Of a DNA stretch of 64,000 bases, positions 27,247 to 37,470 are shown piece by piece. The notes beneath the pieces are model-generated. The model was not told where the DNA came from and searched no databases. It was given only the letters and a program-made list of their open reading frames with translations. Position 1 is the first letter of the stretch; every line of letters starts with the position of its first letter. Where the stretch lies: the NCBI RefSeq assembly GCF_023715105.1, contig NZ_JAMBNO010000005.1, positions 124,001-188,000 of the forward strand. The letters are read 5' to 3'. The position numbers were made by a program, and so were the translations under genes. Origin of the DNA: Hydrogenophaga intermedia (GTDB taxonomy: Bacteria > Pseudomonadota > Gammaproteobacteria > Burkholderiales > Burkholderiaceae_C).

Positions 27247-28396
27247 GGAAGCGCTCCTTTTTTATGTTCGATACGGACTGAACAATTCGCTGAACAGCAT
27301 GACCGTCGCCATAGGGGTTGTGAGCGCGGGCCATGGTGTCGTAGGCGGACGGGTCGGCAAGCAGGCGCACGGCTTCCGCCACAATCTTGTGACGGTCGGT
27401 ACCCACCAGGCGCACCGTGCCGGCATCCACAGCCTCTGGCCGCTCGGTGGTTTCGCGCATCACCAGCACTGGCTTGCCCAACGACGGGGCCTCTTCTTGC
27501 ACACCACCCGAGTCCGTGATGATCAGGTGCGCCCTGTCCATCAGGTAGACAAACGGCAGATAGTCCACCGGGTCGATCAGGTGGACGTTGCTGAGACGCC
27601 GGGCAGCCAGGATGTCTTGCACCGGTTTGCGGACGTTGGGGTTCAAATGCACCGGGTAAAGCACATCGACTTCCGGATGCGCTGCAGCGATGTCGGCCAG
27701 TGCCAGGCAAATGTTCTGGAAACCCTCACCAAAGTTTTCGCGACGGTGACCCGTTACAAGGATCAGCCGTCGATCGGCCTTGAGGAATGCAAACTCGGTA
27801 TCCAGACGCTGCCGCAACGACTCGTCAGCACGCAACTTGGCCACCACGGCCAGCAACGCATCGATGACTGTGTTGCCGGTGACGTGGATGTGGCTGTCTG
27901 GGACACCCTCGCGCAAAAGATTGGCCTTCGCTGCCGCGGTGGGCGCGAAATGAATGTCGGCCACCGCACCCGCGACGCGGCGATTCATTTCTTCAGGGAA
28001 CGGGGCCCATTTGTTGCCGGTTCGCAGACCTGCTTCCACATGGCCCACGCGCGCCTGTGTGTAATAGGCAGCCAGGCTGGCGGCCAGCGTGGTTGACGTG
28101 TCGCCATGCACCAGCACCAAGTCGGGCCGCTCTGCCGCCAGCACCGGCTTCATACCTGTCAGGATGTTGGCCGTGATGTCAAACAGATCCTGGCCTGGCT
28201 TCATCACATTCAAGTCATGGTCTGGCTGAATGTCGAAGAGGCGAAGCACCTGATCGAGCATCTCGCGGTGCTGCGCTGTGACGCAAACAACCGTCTGAAT
28301 CTCGGGCGCTGCCTGCTGCAGGGCCTTCACCAGCGGCGCCATCTTGATGGCTTCCGGCCTCGTGCCGAACACCACCATCACTTTCATGGGGGTCAT
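27236..28396 (-). CDS. wecB: UDP-N-acetylglucosamine 2-epimerase (non-hydrolysing)
   Basis: Interconverts UDP-GlcNAc and UDP-ManNAc. It is 386 aa and begins with [16 protein letters not shown]. The catalytic set is visible as HGDTSTT (Asp), VEAGLRT (Glu) and VTGHRREN (His). [10 protein letters not shown] is the substrate-binding motif. The start at ATG 28396 overlaps the stop of the upstream glycosyltransferase (ATGA) and has GGAGG 8 nt upstream. Together with wecC it makes the donor UDP-ManNAcA. Confidence 0.95.
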   Translation of the reverse strand: MTPMKVMVVFGTRPEAIKMAPLVKALQQAAPEIQTVVCVTAQHREMLDQVLRLFDIQPDHDLNVMKPGQDLFDITANILTGMKPVLAAERPDLVLVHGDTSTTLAASLAAYYTQARVGHVEAGLRTGNKWAPFPEEMNRRVAGAVADIHFAPTAAAKANLLREGVPDSHIHVTGNTVIDALLAVVAKLRADESLRQRLDTEFAFLKADRRLILVTGHRRENFGEGFQNICLALADIAAAHPEVDVLYPVHLNPNVRKPVQDILAARRLSNVHLIDPVDYLPFVYLMDRAHLIITDSGGVQEEAPSLGKPVLVMRETTERPEAVDAGTVRLVGTDRHKIVAEAVRLLADPSAYDTMARAHNPYGDGHAVQRIVQSVSNIKKERFHGA

Positions 28397-29610
28397 GCGC
28401 GGGCCTCCGATCGGGTGATCCGCTCGAACACAGGTTTGTAGTTGGCCACGCTGTTCTTCCAGTTGCGTACCGTTTCCACGAACGTCCGCCCGTTCGCCTT
28501 CAGGTTTGGCCAGATGTCGGGGCGGGCCAATAGATCCAGCACCGCGCGCGCAAGCGCATCCTTGTTGTCGGCCTCAAAAAGAACGCCTGTCTTCATGTGC
28601 TCCACCAGTTCGCGATGCCCGCCCACGGATGAGGCGACAAAGAGCTTTTGCTGGGCCATGGCCTCCAGCGGTTTCAGTGGCGTTACCAGTTCGGTGAGTC
28701 GCATGGAATGCCGCGGGTAGGCCAGAACATCGATGAGGTCGTAGTACCGGTTGACATCTTTGTGCGGCACACGCCCTGCAAACCTCACATGGGCGTCAAG
28801 CTTCAAGCGGGCAACTTGTTCACGCAGACGGCCTTCTTCGGGCCCCCCGCCGACGAGCAGCAAGGCCACAGCGGGGTTGGATTCCAGAATGGTGGGCAGA
28901 GACTCGATCAACAGGTCCAGCCCCTCGTAGGCATAGAAAGACCCAATGAACCCAAGAACGACCTTACCCTCCAAACCGTGCGTCCGCTTCAATGCCGCAT
29001 CCGGCGGCTGGGAGGCCTGAAAAGTCTCGGTGTCCACCGCGTTGGGGACAACGGTCACCTTGGCGGGATCAATGCCCCGACGCGCAATATCGGCACGCAA
29101 ACCTTCGCAGATCGTGAACACATGATCGGCTTTGCGGATGGCCCACGTCTCGAGTGCCCGGGTCAGGCGGTAGCGCAGGCTTCCCTCGCGCGTGGTGCCA
29201 TGGTCAACTGCGGCGTCCTCCCAGAAGGCGCGGATTTCGTACACCACAGGAATGCCCAGTTCACGCCCCACCCGAATGGCAGGGACCGCATTGAGAACAG
29301 GGGAATGGGCATGGATGACATCGGGTCTCACCCCATCAGCCACCTCGCGAAGCCGCCGCGTCATCTGGGCGATGAGCCGCAGCTGCCCCAACAGGGGCCA
29401 GGCATCCGTGGCGCCGGGCACCATCGGCGTGCGAAAGAAGTCCAGACCGTCCACCGATTGAAGGTCGGCCTCCGTCCTGCCCTGCTTGGGTGAGGTCAGG
29501 TGAAAGGTCTCCCATCCCAGTGCGCGCTGCTCGCGCAACAGGGAGACTGTGCGAAAGGTGTACCCGCTGTGCAACGGTATGGAATGGTCAAGGACGTGAA
29601 GGATTCGCAT
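28393..29610 (-). CDS. Glycosyltransferase, exosortase A system-associated (Daro_2409-type family)
   Basis: GT4-like glycosyltransferase of 405 aa with the XrtA-specific N-terminus [37 protein letters not shown] is characteristic of this subfamily, and [17 protein letters not shown] opens the donor-binding half. The E-x7-E-like motif is [13 protein letters not shown]. It lies 12 bp after the previous glycosyltransferase gene and is coupled to wecB. It builds the polysaccharide repeat at the cytoplasmic face. Confidence 0.92.
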   Translation of the reverse strand: MRILHVLDHSIPLHSGYTFRTVSLLREQRALGWETFHLTSPKQGRTEADLQSVDGLDFFRTPMVPGATDAWPLLGQLRLIAQMTRRLREVADGVRPDVIHAHSPVLNAVPAIRVGRELGIPVVYEIRAFWEDAAVDHGTTREGSLRYRLTRALETWAIRKADHVFTICEGLRADIARRGIDPAKVTVVPNAVDTETFQASQPPDAALKRTHGLEGKVVLGFIGSFYAYEGLDLLIESLPTILESNPAVALLLVGGGPEEGRLREQVARLKLDAHVRFAGRVPHKDVNRYYDLIDVLAYPRHSMRLTELVTPLKPLEAMAQQKLFVASSVGGHRELVEHMKTGVLFEADNKDALARAVLDLLARPDIWPNLKANGRTFVETVRNWKNSVANYKPVFERITRSEARA

Positions 29611-29622
29611 ACGAGAGGTGCG

Positions 29623-30780
29623 TCATGCAAGCGCGTCGCCACCGAACAGATGCTGGTATTGCCGCACCATGCCGCTCATGCCGAAACGCCGCGTGGCCTG
29701 ATCGCGGGCAGCGATCCCTTGGCGTGTCAGCACGTCGGGTTGATCAAAGGCCTGTGTCAAGGCCTGCGCGAGAGCGAGCTCGTCGTCGGGCGGTACCAAG
29801 TGGCCGGTGACGCCTTCGTTCACCAGATCTGGTGTTCCTCCCACAGCGGTGGCCACCACCGGCAGGCCGCAAGCCATGGCCTCCTGCAACGTGCAAGACG
29901 TTCCTTCGGCCTGCGACGGCAGCACGAATAGATCGAGCGCCCGCAAAACGTCAGCCACGTCGTGCCGGGCGCCAGGCAGCCACGCAAGATCGGCCATGCC
30001 GGCCTCGGCCAGCACCTGTTCCACCTCGGCGCGCAGCGGGCCCTCGCCCACGATGACCAAGCGAGCGGTGCCGCGCATGGCGGGCTTCTCGCGCAAGGCG
30101 CGCACAAAAGCGCGGGCCAGCAAGGGTTGGTTCTTGACGGTCTGCAGGCGGCCCACGGTACCTACCAGCCAATGGCGACCGGGCTGGAAAGGGCAGCCAG
30201 ACACAGGGTGACGTTCGCCGCGGGCGGGGGCGAAAGTTTCTGTGTCCACGCCGTTGGCAATCAGTCGACGCCGGGTGACGGGTACGCCAATGGCGCGGGC
30301 CAGGTAGTTGTCCAGGTCGCGCGAGACAGCCACGTACTGACTGACGAAGGGCTTGTACAGACGGCGCAGGCGTTGGTACCGCAGGTTTCGGCCATTGGGA
30401 TCGTGCGCATCCCAGCCATGCTCGGCGTGCACGCGCAGGGGAACGCGCGCCAGCCATGCGAGGGGCACGACTTCCAGCGCGGCCAGATTGCAGGTGTGGA
30501 GCACGTCGGGGCGCAACTCTCGCAGCAGTCGATAGATACGCGGATAGAGCGAAACGGCGTGGCCCGGTGGTTTGTTCAGTTCGATGAAGCGCACATCTGG
30601 GCGGCACACGCGCTGCTGAAACTCGCTCACGGTGGTGAGGGCCACCACGGTGTGCTCGAAGCGATCGGCAGGCAGGCGGTTGATGAGCTGAACGATCACG
30701 TTCTCAAGCCCGCCCACGCCGAAGCTATAGACCAAGTGCACGATCTTCAGGCGACGGCCATGCCCCTGTGTGTCAGCCAT
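29623..30780 (-). CDS. Glycosyltransferase, XrtA/PEP-CTERM system (TIGR03088-type)
   Basis: GT4 glycosyltransferase of 385 aa. The start KIVHLVYSFGVGGLENVIVQLINRL-type motif (here in two parts around residue 20) is the signature of this XrtA subfamily. RVHAEHGWDAHDPNG, VGTVGRLQTVKNQPLLARAF and the donor motif QAEGTSCTLQEAMACGLP follow. Its first codons overlap the end of the amidotransferase gene by 8 bp. Sugar specificity is unknown. Confidence 0.92.
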   Translation of the reverse strand: MADTQGHGRRLKIVHLVYSFGVGGLENVIVQLINRLPADRFEHTVVALTTVSEFQQRVCRPDVRFIELNKPPGHAVSLYPRIYRLLRELRPDVLHTCNLAALEVVPLAWLARVPLRVHAEHGWDAHDPNGRNLRYQRLRRLYKPFVSQYVAVSRDLDNYLARAIGVPVTRRRLIANGVDTETFAPARGERHPVSGCPFQPGRHWLVGTVGRLQTVKNQPLLARAFVRALREKPAMRGTARLVIVGEGPLRAEVEQVLAEAGMADLAWLPGARHDVADVLRALDLFVLPSQAEGTSCTLQEAMACGLPVVATAVGGTPDLVNEGVTGHLVPPDDELALAQALTQAFDQPDVLTRQGIAARDQATRRFGMSGMVRQYQHLFGGDALA

Positions 30781-32683
30781 GAGTCGCGCCTCCCACGCCC
30801 ACGCGCAAGAACGCCTCGAACATGACCAGCATCCATAACGGCGTTGCGTGGTCGCTGGTACCTGCCTGGTGCTGGTCGAGCAGCTTGCGCAATTCGTCGG
30901 GCTGGAACAGGCCGGTGTCGAGCAGGCGGGGGCTGGTCACCACATCGCGGGCGCGCGCAGCCAGCGGCCCGCGCAGCCAGCTGGCCAAAGGCACCGAGAA
31001 GCCCATCTTCGGCCGGTACAGCACGTCGTTCGGCAGCAGGGGCTCCATCGCGCGTTTGAGCAAGGCTTTTCCTTCCCCACCGTCGATCTTGTGGTGGCTG
31101 GGCAGTGTGGCCAGCCATTCCACCAGCTCGTGGTCCATCAGCGGCTCGCGCACCTCCAGCGAGTGCGCCATGCTGGCGCGGTCGACCTTGGTGTTGATGT
31201 CGCCCACCAGCCACGTCTTGTAGTCGATGTACTGGATCAGCGCGAGGGGGTCGTCGGTGCCCGCATGTCCGGCGGCGTTGCGGAACACCTCGATGGAGCT
31301 GTAGCCGCCCAGTTCACGTTTGAAGTGGTCGGAGTAGAGCGCGTCGCGCTGCGCGCTGCGCAGGTGGGTCATGCTGTGGTGGTAGGCCTGCACCGTGTCC
31401 ATGGCCAGGGCCTGAAGCGTGGTTTTGGCGCGCAGCGGGCGTGGCGCCCAGTCGGCCTTGGGGTAGAGCTGGCCCAGCGCGCCAAAGAGCGGGCGGCGCA
31501 GCGCCATCGGCAGGCGGCCGCGCAGGGCCTGCTCGCCCAGGTGCATGCGGTAGCGGCGGTAGCCACCAAAACTTTCGTCACCGCCATCACCCGAGAGCGC
31601 CACCGTCACGTGCCGGCGCGCCATTTCGCACACGCGGTAGGTGGGCAACGCCGAACTGTCGGCAAAGGGCTCGTCGTACAGCCAGGCCAAGCGGTCGATA
31701 AGGCCGAACTGGTCGCTGCCCACGACTTCGAGATGGTGGTCGGTGCGGTAGCGCTCGGCCACCTGTTGCGCAAAAGCGGATTCGTTGAACGCCGGATCGT
31801 CGAAGCCGATGGCGCAGGTCTGCACGGGTTGTGCGGACAGGCCGGCCATGGTGGCCACCACCGCGCTTGAATCCACGCCGCCCGACAGGAACGCGCCCAG
31901 CGGCACGTCGGCGATCATGCGCAGCTCGACGGACTCGCGAAGGCGCTCGCGCAGTTCCACCTGTGCGTCGGCGTGCGACACCGGGTTGTCCTGGGTGAAG
32001 CGCACGTCCCAGTACGGCACAGGTTGGGGCCGGCCGCCGCCGCCCCGGCGCAGCGTGAGCGTGTGCGCCGAGGGCAGCTTGTGCACGCCCTGGTAGATGC
32101 AGCGCGGATCGGCCACGTAGCCGAGCGAAAAGTATTCCTCCACGGCCAGGGGGTCGATGCGGCGCTCGAAGGCCGGGTGCGCGGTGATGACCTTGAGCTC
32201 CGAGCCGAAGATGAAGCTGCCGTCGCTGAGCCAGGCGTAGTGCAAGGGCTTGACGCCGAGCCGGTCGCGCGCAAGGAACAGGGTCTGTTGATGCCTGTCC
32301 CACAGCGCAAAGGCAAACATGCCGCGCAGGTGCTGCACGCAGGCAGCCCCCCAGGCACGCCAGGCGTGCACGATCACCTCGGTGTCGCTGCGGGTGCGAA
32401 AGCGGTAACCCAGCGCCTGTAATTCGGGCACCAGTTGGCGGAAGTTGTAGATCTCGCCATTGAAGACGATGGCGACGCTGCGGTCTTCGTTGAACAGCGG
32501 CTGGTCACCGGTGGACAGGTCGATGACCGACAGCCGCCGGTGCCCCAGGGCCAGCCCGGGCTCCAGGTGCAGGCCGTCGGCGTCCGGGCCGCGGTGCGAT
32601 TGCACGTCGTTGATGCGCCGCATCAGCGCCGGATCGAAGGGGCGCAGACCCTGGGGATCGAAGAGGCCGGAGATGCCGCACAT
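30773..32683 (-). CDS. XrtA/PEP-CTERM system amidotransferase (asparagine synthase-like)
   Basis: Class-II glutamine amidotransferase plus asparagine-synthase domain, 636 aa. Cys2 in MCGISG is the glutaminase nucleophile, and RGPDADG lies near residue 32. The ATP pyrophosphatase loop is FLSGGVDSSAVV in the middle. It should transfer ammonia from glutamine to a carboxyl group. A uronic acid such as the ManNAcA made by WecBC is a plausible target (inference). It follows exosortase A by 2 bp and overlaps the next glycosyltransferase by 8 bp. Confidence 0.93.
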   Translation of the reverse strand: MCGISGLFDPQGLRPFDPALMRRINDVQSHRGPDADGLHLEPGLALGHRRLSVIDLSTGDQPLFNEDRSVAIVFNGEIYNFRQLVPELQALGYRFRTRSDTEVIVHAWRAWGAACVQHLRGMFAFALWDRHQQTLFLARDRLGVKPLHYAWLSDGSFIFGSELKVITAHPAFERRIDPLAVEEYFSLGYVADPRCIYQGVHKLPSAHTLTLRRGGGGRPQPVPYWDVRFTQDNPVSHADAQVELRERLRESVELRMIADVPLGAFLSGGVDSSAVVATMAGLSAQPVQTCAIGFDDPAFNESAFAQQVAERYRTDHHLEVVGSDQFGLIDRLAWLYDEPFADSSALPTYRVCEMARRHVTVALSGDGGDESFGGYRRYRMHLGEQALRGRLPMALRRPLFGALGQLYPKADWAPRPLRAKTTLQALAMDTVQAYHHSMTHLRSAQRDALYSDHFKRELGGYSSIEVFRNAAGHAGTDDPLALIQYIDYKTWLVGDINTKVDRASMAHSLEVREPLMDHELVEWLATLPSHHKIDGGEGKALLKRAMEPLLPNDVLYRPKMGFSVPLASWLRGPLAARARDVVTSPRLLDTGLFQPDELRKLLDQHQAGTSDHATPLWMLVMFEAFLRVGVGGATHG

Positions 32684-32685
32684 GA

Positions 32686-34305
32686 TCAGCGTCCGGCGTG
32701 GCGCGCCCGCAGGGCGGCCTGCAAGGCCGGACCGTGTTCACGCACGAACTGGCCCAGGCGTGCATCGGCCTGCTCGCGCGCCTGCGGCTCGGGCAATGAC
32801 GCGTCCAGAGGGGTGTAGACAGCGATGATGGCGCCGTCATCGCCCCAGAAGCGCAAGCGCCCGAGTGCGCCCTGCACTTTGGCCACGGCGTCGCTGGCGG
32901 TGTAGGTGTCGTTCACCCAGTACCAGCGCCACACGCGCAAGCGGGCGGCGCCAGCCGTGGTGAGGCCGCTGCGTGCATCGCGCAACACCGCGGCGCTGAC
33001 GCTGATGGTGCCCTGCCCTGCTTCGGCCTGCGCGCTGCCGCCGCTCACGCGGGCCCACAGTTCGTCGTCGCTGCGCACGAGCACGTTCTCGGAGCTCACG
33101 AGCTTGCGCTGGTAGTCCTGCTGGCGGTAGTAGTGCAGGTGCAGACCCACGGGGGGGCCCGAAGGCTGTGCGTACCCTTGATGGGATGCCGCAGATGCAT
33201 GGTCGAAATCGGGTACCCAGTCGCTCGGGACAGGCGTCTCGCGCCATGCACCCTGCGCCGCGACGACAACAGGCGCTACCGCATCGCTGCGCGTACCCAT
33301 GGCGATGACGGCGTTGGCTGCGTGGGGGAGCACAAGCACCAGCAACACCGCAGCGGCCGCGCCCAGCCAGGCCGGGCGGGCCGTGCCCGCCCCGGGCGGC
33401 GGGGACATGGCCACCGTGCCATTGGCGCCCGCACCGACGGCCACAGGGCCGGTCTGGTCGGCCCAGCGCGCGCCGATCCACAACATGATGACGATGACCA
33501 CGCCGAAGAACACCCAGCCGTAGACGAGGTGGTCGACCCCGGTGGCCAGCTCGTTGCCTGAGAGGTGCCCGATCATGACGATCATGTAGGCGCGCAGCCA
33601 ATTGGCCACCAGCGGCACGGCAATGGACACCCCCACGAACACCAGTTGGCGCGTGCGGCTGCGATAGCTCAGGTGCGCAAAGAGGCTGCCCACCGTGACG
33701 GAAGCAATCAGGTAGCGAATGCCGCTGCAGGCCTCCACCACCGACCAGCTGCCGCTGGGGATGACGAATTGCAGGCCCTCGCGATAGACGGGCACGCCAG
33801 TCGCGCGCAAGGCAGCCACCGTGAAATCGGCGGTGTGCTCCATCAACATGGGCAGCATGAAGTCGCCAATGGGCACCGCGAAGAACAGAAAGCCCAGGGG
33901 AAAGGCCAGCTGTCTTGCCACAGCCCAACCCAGCACGGCTGGCACGCTGAGCACGATGAGCGCCACCAACGCAAACTGCGTGGCAGCGTTGACGGCCACC
34001 AGATCGCCGGCCAGCCAGAGCCCGGCCATGCCCAGCATGAGCAACCAGGCCAGCGGTGCTGGGCACGGTTGCATGGGCGCGAGCACGGCGCGCTGGCGCC
34101 ACACCAACCACGCGCTGATCAGCGGCACCACAAAGCCATGGGCGTAGGTGTCGGAGCGAGACCAGATGCCGGCCATGCCGATGGCGGTGTTGCCATAGAG
34201 CAGCAACAGGGCTACGAGCAGCACAGCCCAGGTAGCGAGCCAGGGGCGCCAGTGGGCAGGCAGTTGCATCGCGCGCATCTCGCGCAGGACACGCAACTCA
34301 GGCAT
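32686..34305 (-). CDS. xrtA: Exosortase A fused to an EpsI-type domain
   Basis: Membrane transpeptidase-like enzyme that cleaves PEP-CTERM sorting signals. It is 539 aa. About eight helices carry the catalytic triad Cys193 (VVEACSGIRYL), Arg238 (NWLRAY) and His259 (DHLVYGW). The C-terminal 230 residues form a periplasmic EpsI-like domain. The frame is open far upstream inside the neighbouring glycosyltransferase. I choose ATG 34305, which has GGGAG 6-7 nt upstream and overlaps the preceding stop by 8 bp. Substrate in this window: the 4892-5659 protein. Confidence 0.95.
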   Translation of the reverse strand: MPELRVLREMRAMQLPAHWRPWLATWAVLLVALLLLYGNTAIGMAGIWSRSDTYAHGFVVPLISAWLVWRQRAVLAPMQPCPAPLAWLLMLGMAGLWLAGDLVAVNAATQFALVALIVLSVPAVLGWAVARQLAFPLGFLFFAVPIGDFMLPMLMEHTADFTVAALRATGVPVYREGLQFVIPSGSWSVVEACSGIRYLIASVTVGSLFAHLSYRSRTRQLVFVGVSIAVPLVANWLRAYMIVMIGHLSGNELATGVDHLVYGWVFFGVVIVIMLWIGARWADQTGPVAVGAGANGTVAMSPPPGAGTARPAWLGAAAAVLLVLVLPHAANAVIAMGTRSDAVAPVVVAAQGAWRETPVPSDWVPDFDHASAASHQGYAQPSGPPVGLHLHYYRQQDYQRKLVSSENVLVRSDDELWARVSGGSAQAEAGQGTISVSAAVLRDARSGLTTAGAARLRVWRWYWVNDTYTASDAVAKVQGALGRLRFWGDDGAIIAVYTPLDASLPEPQAREQADARLGQFVREHGPALQAALRARHAGR

Positions 34306-35545
34306 GGCACGCTCCCGCTGGGTTGGCCGCCTCGCGCGGCGGGTGGTCATCAATGGGCAGGTGGTCGTCGATGGATCGCAGATGGGCCTGCCAGCTGTAG
34401 CGTTGCTCGACGAAGCGGCGGGCGCTTTCGCCCAACGCCGTGCGCCGTGCGGCATCACGCAACAAACCGTCGAGCTGTTGCACCATTGCAGTGGGGTCGT
34501 CAGCACGCAGCAGACCCTGGGTGTCGGTGGCGCCGATGGCCTCTGCACAAGACGACACCGTGACCACTGGCTGCTGCATGGCCATGGCCTCGAGGATCTT
34601 GTTCTGGATGCCGCGGGCCACACGCAGCGGGGCCACCACAGCGCTGGCGTGCTGCAGGTAGGGGCGCACGTCGGGCACCGTGCCCGTGACCAGCACGTGG
34701 TCACCCGCCAGTGCGCGCACGGCAGCCGTGGGGTTTCGCCCGACGATGCATAAACGCAGCCCGGGGTGGCGCTGGCGAAGGCTGGGCAGTACGTCCTGCA
34801 CGAACCAGGTCACACCGTCGACGTTGGGCCAGTAGTCCATGGCGCCGGTGAAGACGACGGTCGGCCCGCCATCGGCAAACGGGCTGGGGCGATCGGCGGC
34901 CGGGCGGAAGTAGCCCGCGTCGACACCGTTGCCCAGTGCCTGCACGCGGCCTCGCGACTCCGGGGCAAGACCTTCGAACAGCGCGCACTCTTGCGCCGTG
35001 ACAAAGAAACTGCGGCGGGCAAGTTGCGCCAGGTCACGCTCGTGGGCGAGCAAGGTGCGCCCCTCACGCCGGTAGACCCATGACATCGGCCAACCGTGCT
35101 GTGCGGCGTACTGCGTCCATTTGGCCGAATCGGCGTCAACGAAATCCAGCAACATGGGTACGCGGGGCAACAAGGGCACGGCATAGGGCCCCATGGCCGA
35201 TGAGAACACCACGCTGGCCGCGATGTCATGACTGGCCACCGTCTGGCGCACCCAGGCTTGAAGACCGGCGTCGCGGTAGTAGGCCAGCGTGAGGGGCTCG
35301 CCGCGCAACAGGCCATTGGCGCTGCGCAGCCGGGCCAGCCGAGGGTTCAAACGGGCCACGTGCAGGTCGGGGCACAACGCGCGCAGGGCATCAAGGTGCT
35401 GCTCGTCCGCCGGGTCGTCGATGAAGGTGCCCAGGAACACGCGGTGGCGTTGCTGCAGGTGGCGCAGCAGGTGGTAGGAGCGCACCTTGTCGCCCTTGTC
35501 GGGCGGGTACGGCATGCGGTGCACCAGGTACAGCAGGTTTGCCAT
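34298..35545 (-). CDS. Glycosyltransferase, XrtA/PEP-CTERM system (TIGR03087-type)
   Basis: GT4-type glycosyltransferase of 415 aa. The N-terminus LYLVHRMPYPPDKGDKVRSY is diagnostic for the subfamily. DFVDADSAKW, the VVFTGAMDYWPNVDGVTWF donor-half start and the ARGIQNKILEAMAMQQPVV motif follow. It overlaps xrtA by 8 bp, so the two are made together. The last ~20 residues (DDHLPIDDHPP) hold a short acidic/His repeat. Confidence 0.93.
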   Translation of the reverse strand: MANLLYLVHRMPYPPDKGDKVRSYHLLRHLQQRHRVFLGTFIDDPADEQHLDALRALCPDLHVARLNPRLARLRSANGLLRGEPLTLAYYRDAGLQAWVRQTVASHDIAASVVFSSAMGPYAVPLLPRVPMLLDFVDADSAKWTQYAAQHGWPMSWVYRREGRTLLAHERDLAQLARRSFFVTAQECALFEGLAPESRGRVQALGNGVDAGYFRPAADRPSPFADGGPTVVFTGAMDYWPNVDGVTWFVQDVLPSLRQRHPGLRLCIVGRNPTAAVRALAGDHVLVTGTVPDVRPYLQHASAVVAPLRVARGIQNKILEAMAMQQPVVTVSSCAEAIGATDTQGLLRADDPTAMVQQLDGLLRDAARRTALGESARRFVEQRYSWQAHLRSIDDHLPIDDHPPREAANPAGACHA

Positions 35546-35556
35546 CGCCCCTGCCC

Positions 35557-36591
35557 TCAGCCCAGGTTGCGCACGATGTGCGGACCAAGCCAGTTGGCCA
35601 CCGGCAACGGCAGCCGTCGCCAGGCCTCGATCATCAGCCGGTACTTCGGGTTGGCCGGGTTGTTCTGGGGAATGGCATCGCGCTTGAAGAGCTGGTACTC
35701 GTAGTGGAGTTGCGTGGGCTCGAAGCCCCAGTTCTTCTTGAACGCGTAAGGACCGGTGCCCACCTTGCTGCGGCCGTAGTCGAACACCTTGAGACCGCGC
35801 CCACAGGCGCGGCGCATCAGTTCCCAGTACTTGAAATCGTTGGCCGCCAGATCGCGCGCGGCCAGGTCATCGCCCGCGTAGTACGGCAACACCTCGTCGC
35901 GGAAGTAGAAGCTCAACACGCTGGACAGCGCCCTGCCCTCGGCGCTGCGCACGGTCAGCACTTCGCAGTCGGCCCCGAAAACCTCTCGCAAGGCCTCGAA
36001 GTAGCGCCGGGACAGGGCCGGCGTGCCGTGCCGATGCACGTTGTCGGCGTAGAGCGCGAAGAAGGCATCGACGTCGTCGTCGATGGTGGACACCAGGCCG
36101 TTCTTGATGCCCTTGCGCACCATGGCGCGCTGCTTGCGCGGAATGGCCAGCATGTTGGCTTCCTCGGTGGCCTCGATGGGCTTGCGAAAGGTCACGTAGA
36201 GCGCTTGCTCCGGCCATTCGGGGCGACGGCGCTGCAGGTGACGCAACTCGAGGTGCTCGACGCCCAGCCGTTGCGCCAGACCACGAGCGTGGTCGAGCAA
36301 GGCGCCGGTGGCGGCATCGTCGAGTGCGGCAATGCCGCCATAGGCGGCGAAGGGCAAGCTGCTCAGCGAGCGGCCGAACAGCCGACTTTGCACATGCGCC
36401 AGCGGCAGGATGCCGCGCAATTGATCGCCCTCGACCGCCTGGAGAAAGTGGGTGTCGTGGCGGAACACCTCGCGGATGAGGCGCTCCCAGCCGGCGCGAT
36501 GGAAGAAGGTCGCGTCGGGGCAAGAGGCCACAAAGGCCTCCCAGCGCGCCACCTGCGCCGCATCAGCGCCATCGAGCCGAAGCACCTGCAT
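35557..36591 (-). CDS. FemAB family protein, XrtA/PEP-CTERM system-associated
   Basis: GNAT-fold FemAB-like protein of 344 aa. RWEAFVASCPDATFFHRAGWERL opens the first half in two motifs. KQRAMVRKGIKNGL is the conserved basic helix, and YAGDDLAARDLAANDFKYWELM with FDYGRSKVGTGPYAFKKNWGF-like motifs defines the XrtA subfamily. FemAB proteins add amino acids or acyl groups; the substrate here is unknown. It lies 11 bp before the glycosyltransferase gene and 9 bp after the deacetylase. Confidence 0.93.
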   Translation of the reverse strand: MQVLRLDGADAAQVARWEAFVASCPDATFFHRAGWERLIREVFRHDTHFLQAVEGDQLRGILPLAHVQSRLFGRSLSSLPFAAYGGIAALDDAATGALLDHARGLAQRLGVEHLELRHLQRRRPEWPEQALYVTFRKPIEATEEANMLAIPRKQRAMVRKGIKNGLVSTIDDDVDAFFALYADNVHRHGTPALSRRYFEALREVFGADCEVLTVRSAEGRALSSVLSFYFRDEVLPYYAGDDLAARDLAANDFKYWELMRRACGRGLKVFDYGRSKVGTGPYAFKKNWGFEPTQLHYEYQLFKRDAIPQNNPANPKYRLMIEAWRRLPLPVANWLGPHIVRNLG

Positions 36592-36600
36592 GCGTGATCC

Positions 36601-37467
36601 TCAGGTGTTGGCCACCGTGGCAGGCGACGGGGCGAGGAAGATGCGATCCATGCGATCCCAACGCAGGTCGTCGAGCAGGCGGCAAAGCTTGGCCTCGTTG
36701 CGCGAGAGGTTCACGTAGTGGCGAAAGCGCGTCTTGATGTCGATGCCGGGCACGCGGGGTTGCTCGGGGTCGATCTCCCAGGGATGGAAGTAGAAGATGG
36801 CGGGTTCGCCATCGCGTTGGTTCACCGATTGCAGCAGCCAGCGCGAGACGGCATAAGGAAACAAGCGGAAGTAGCCCCCGCCGCTGGAAGGTAGGTTGCG
36901 GCTGAAGAGGCGAACGGTGGTCGGGGGGATCTCGATCAGCCGGTTGCGGATGCGGTGCGCGAAACGCGGCGCATCGGGCATGCCGTAGTGATCGTGTCGC
37001 ACCGGGTAGATGCTGGAGCTGTACCGATAGCCCACGTCTTCAAGCACATCCAGCGCCCACAGGTTGGCTGCGCCGATCGAGAAGCTGGGTGCACGGTAGC
37101 CGAGCACCGGTTGGCCGCCGATGTCTTCGAGCAGGGCTTTGGCGTGGGTCACGTCGTGCCGGAAGGCGCGCGCGTCGAGCTCGGTGACGCGCTGGTGGCC
37201 ATAGCCGTGGCTGGCGAGCTCATGCCCCTGGGCGACGATGCGCCGCACCAGCGCGGGGTAGCGCTCGGCGATCCAGCCCAGCGTGAAGAAGGTGGCCTTG
37301 ATGTCGCGCTCGGCCAGCAGCGCGAGGATGCGGTCGACGTTGCGCTCGACCCGGCATTCGCAGCGGTCCCAGCTCTTGCGTTCGATGTAAGGGGCGAAGG
37401 CCGAGACCTGGAAGTAATCCTCGACGTCGATGGTGAGGGCGTTGGCGCGGCGGGTCGGCATCAGCAT
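36601..37467 (-). CDS. XrtA system polysaccharide deacetylase (DUF3473 C-terminal)
   Basis: CE4 deacetylase of 288 aa. The metal-binding start is TIDVEDYFQVSAF (about 12-24) and the His motif is ELASHGYGHQRV. GYRAPSFSIG and FYFHPWEIDPEQPR complete the site. The C-terminal part is the DUF3473 region typical of XrtA loci. It deacetylates the growing or exported glycan. ATG 37467 is three bases after the ATPase stop, so the genes are co-translated. Confidence 0.93.
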   Translation of the reverse strand: MLMPTRRANALTIDVEDYFQVSAFAPYIERKSWDRCECRVERNVDRILALLAERDIKATFFTLGWIAERYPALVRRIVAQGHELASHGYGHQRVTELDARAFRHDVTHAKALLEDIGGQPVLGYRAPSFSIGAANLWALDVLEDVGYRYSSSIYPVRHDHYGMPDAPRFAHRIRNRLIEIPPTTVRLFSRNLPSSGGGYFRLFPYAVSRWLLQSVNQRDGEPAIFYFHPWEIDPEQPRVPGIDIKTRFRHYVNLSRNEAKLCRLLDDLRWDRMDRIFLAPSPATVANT

Positions 37468-37470
37468 GGC

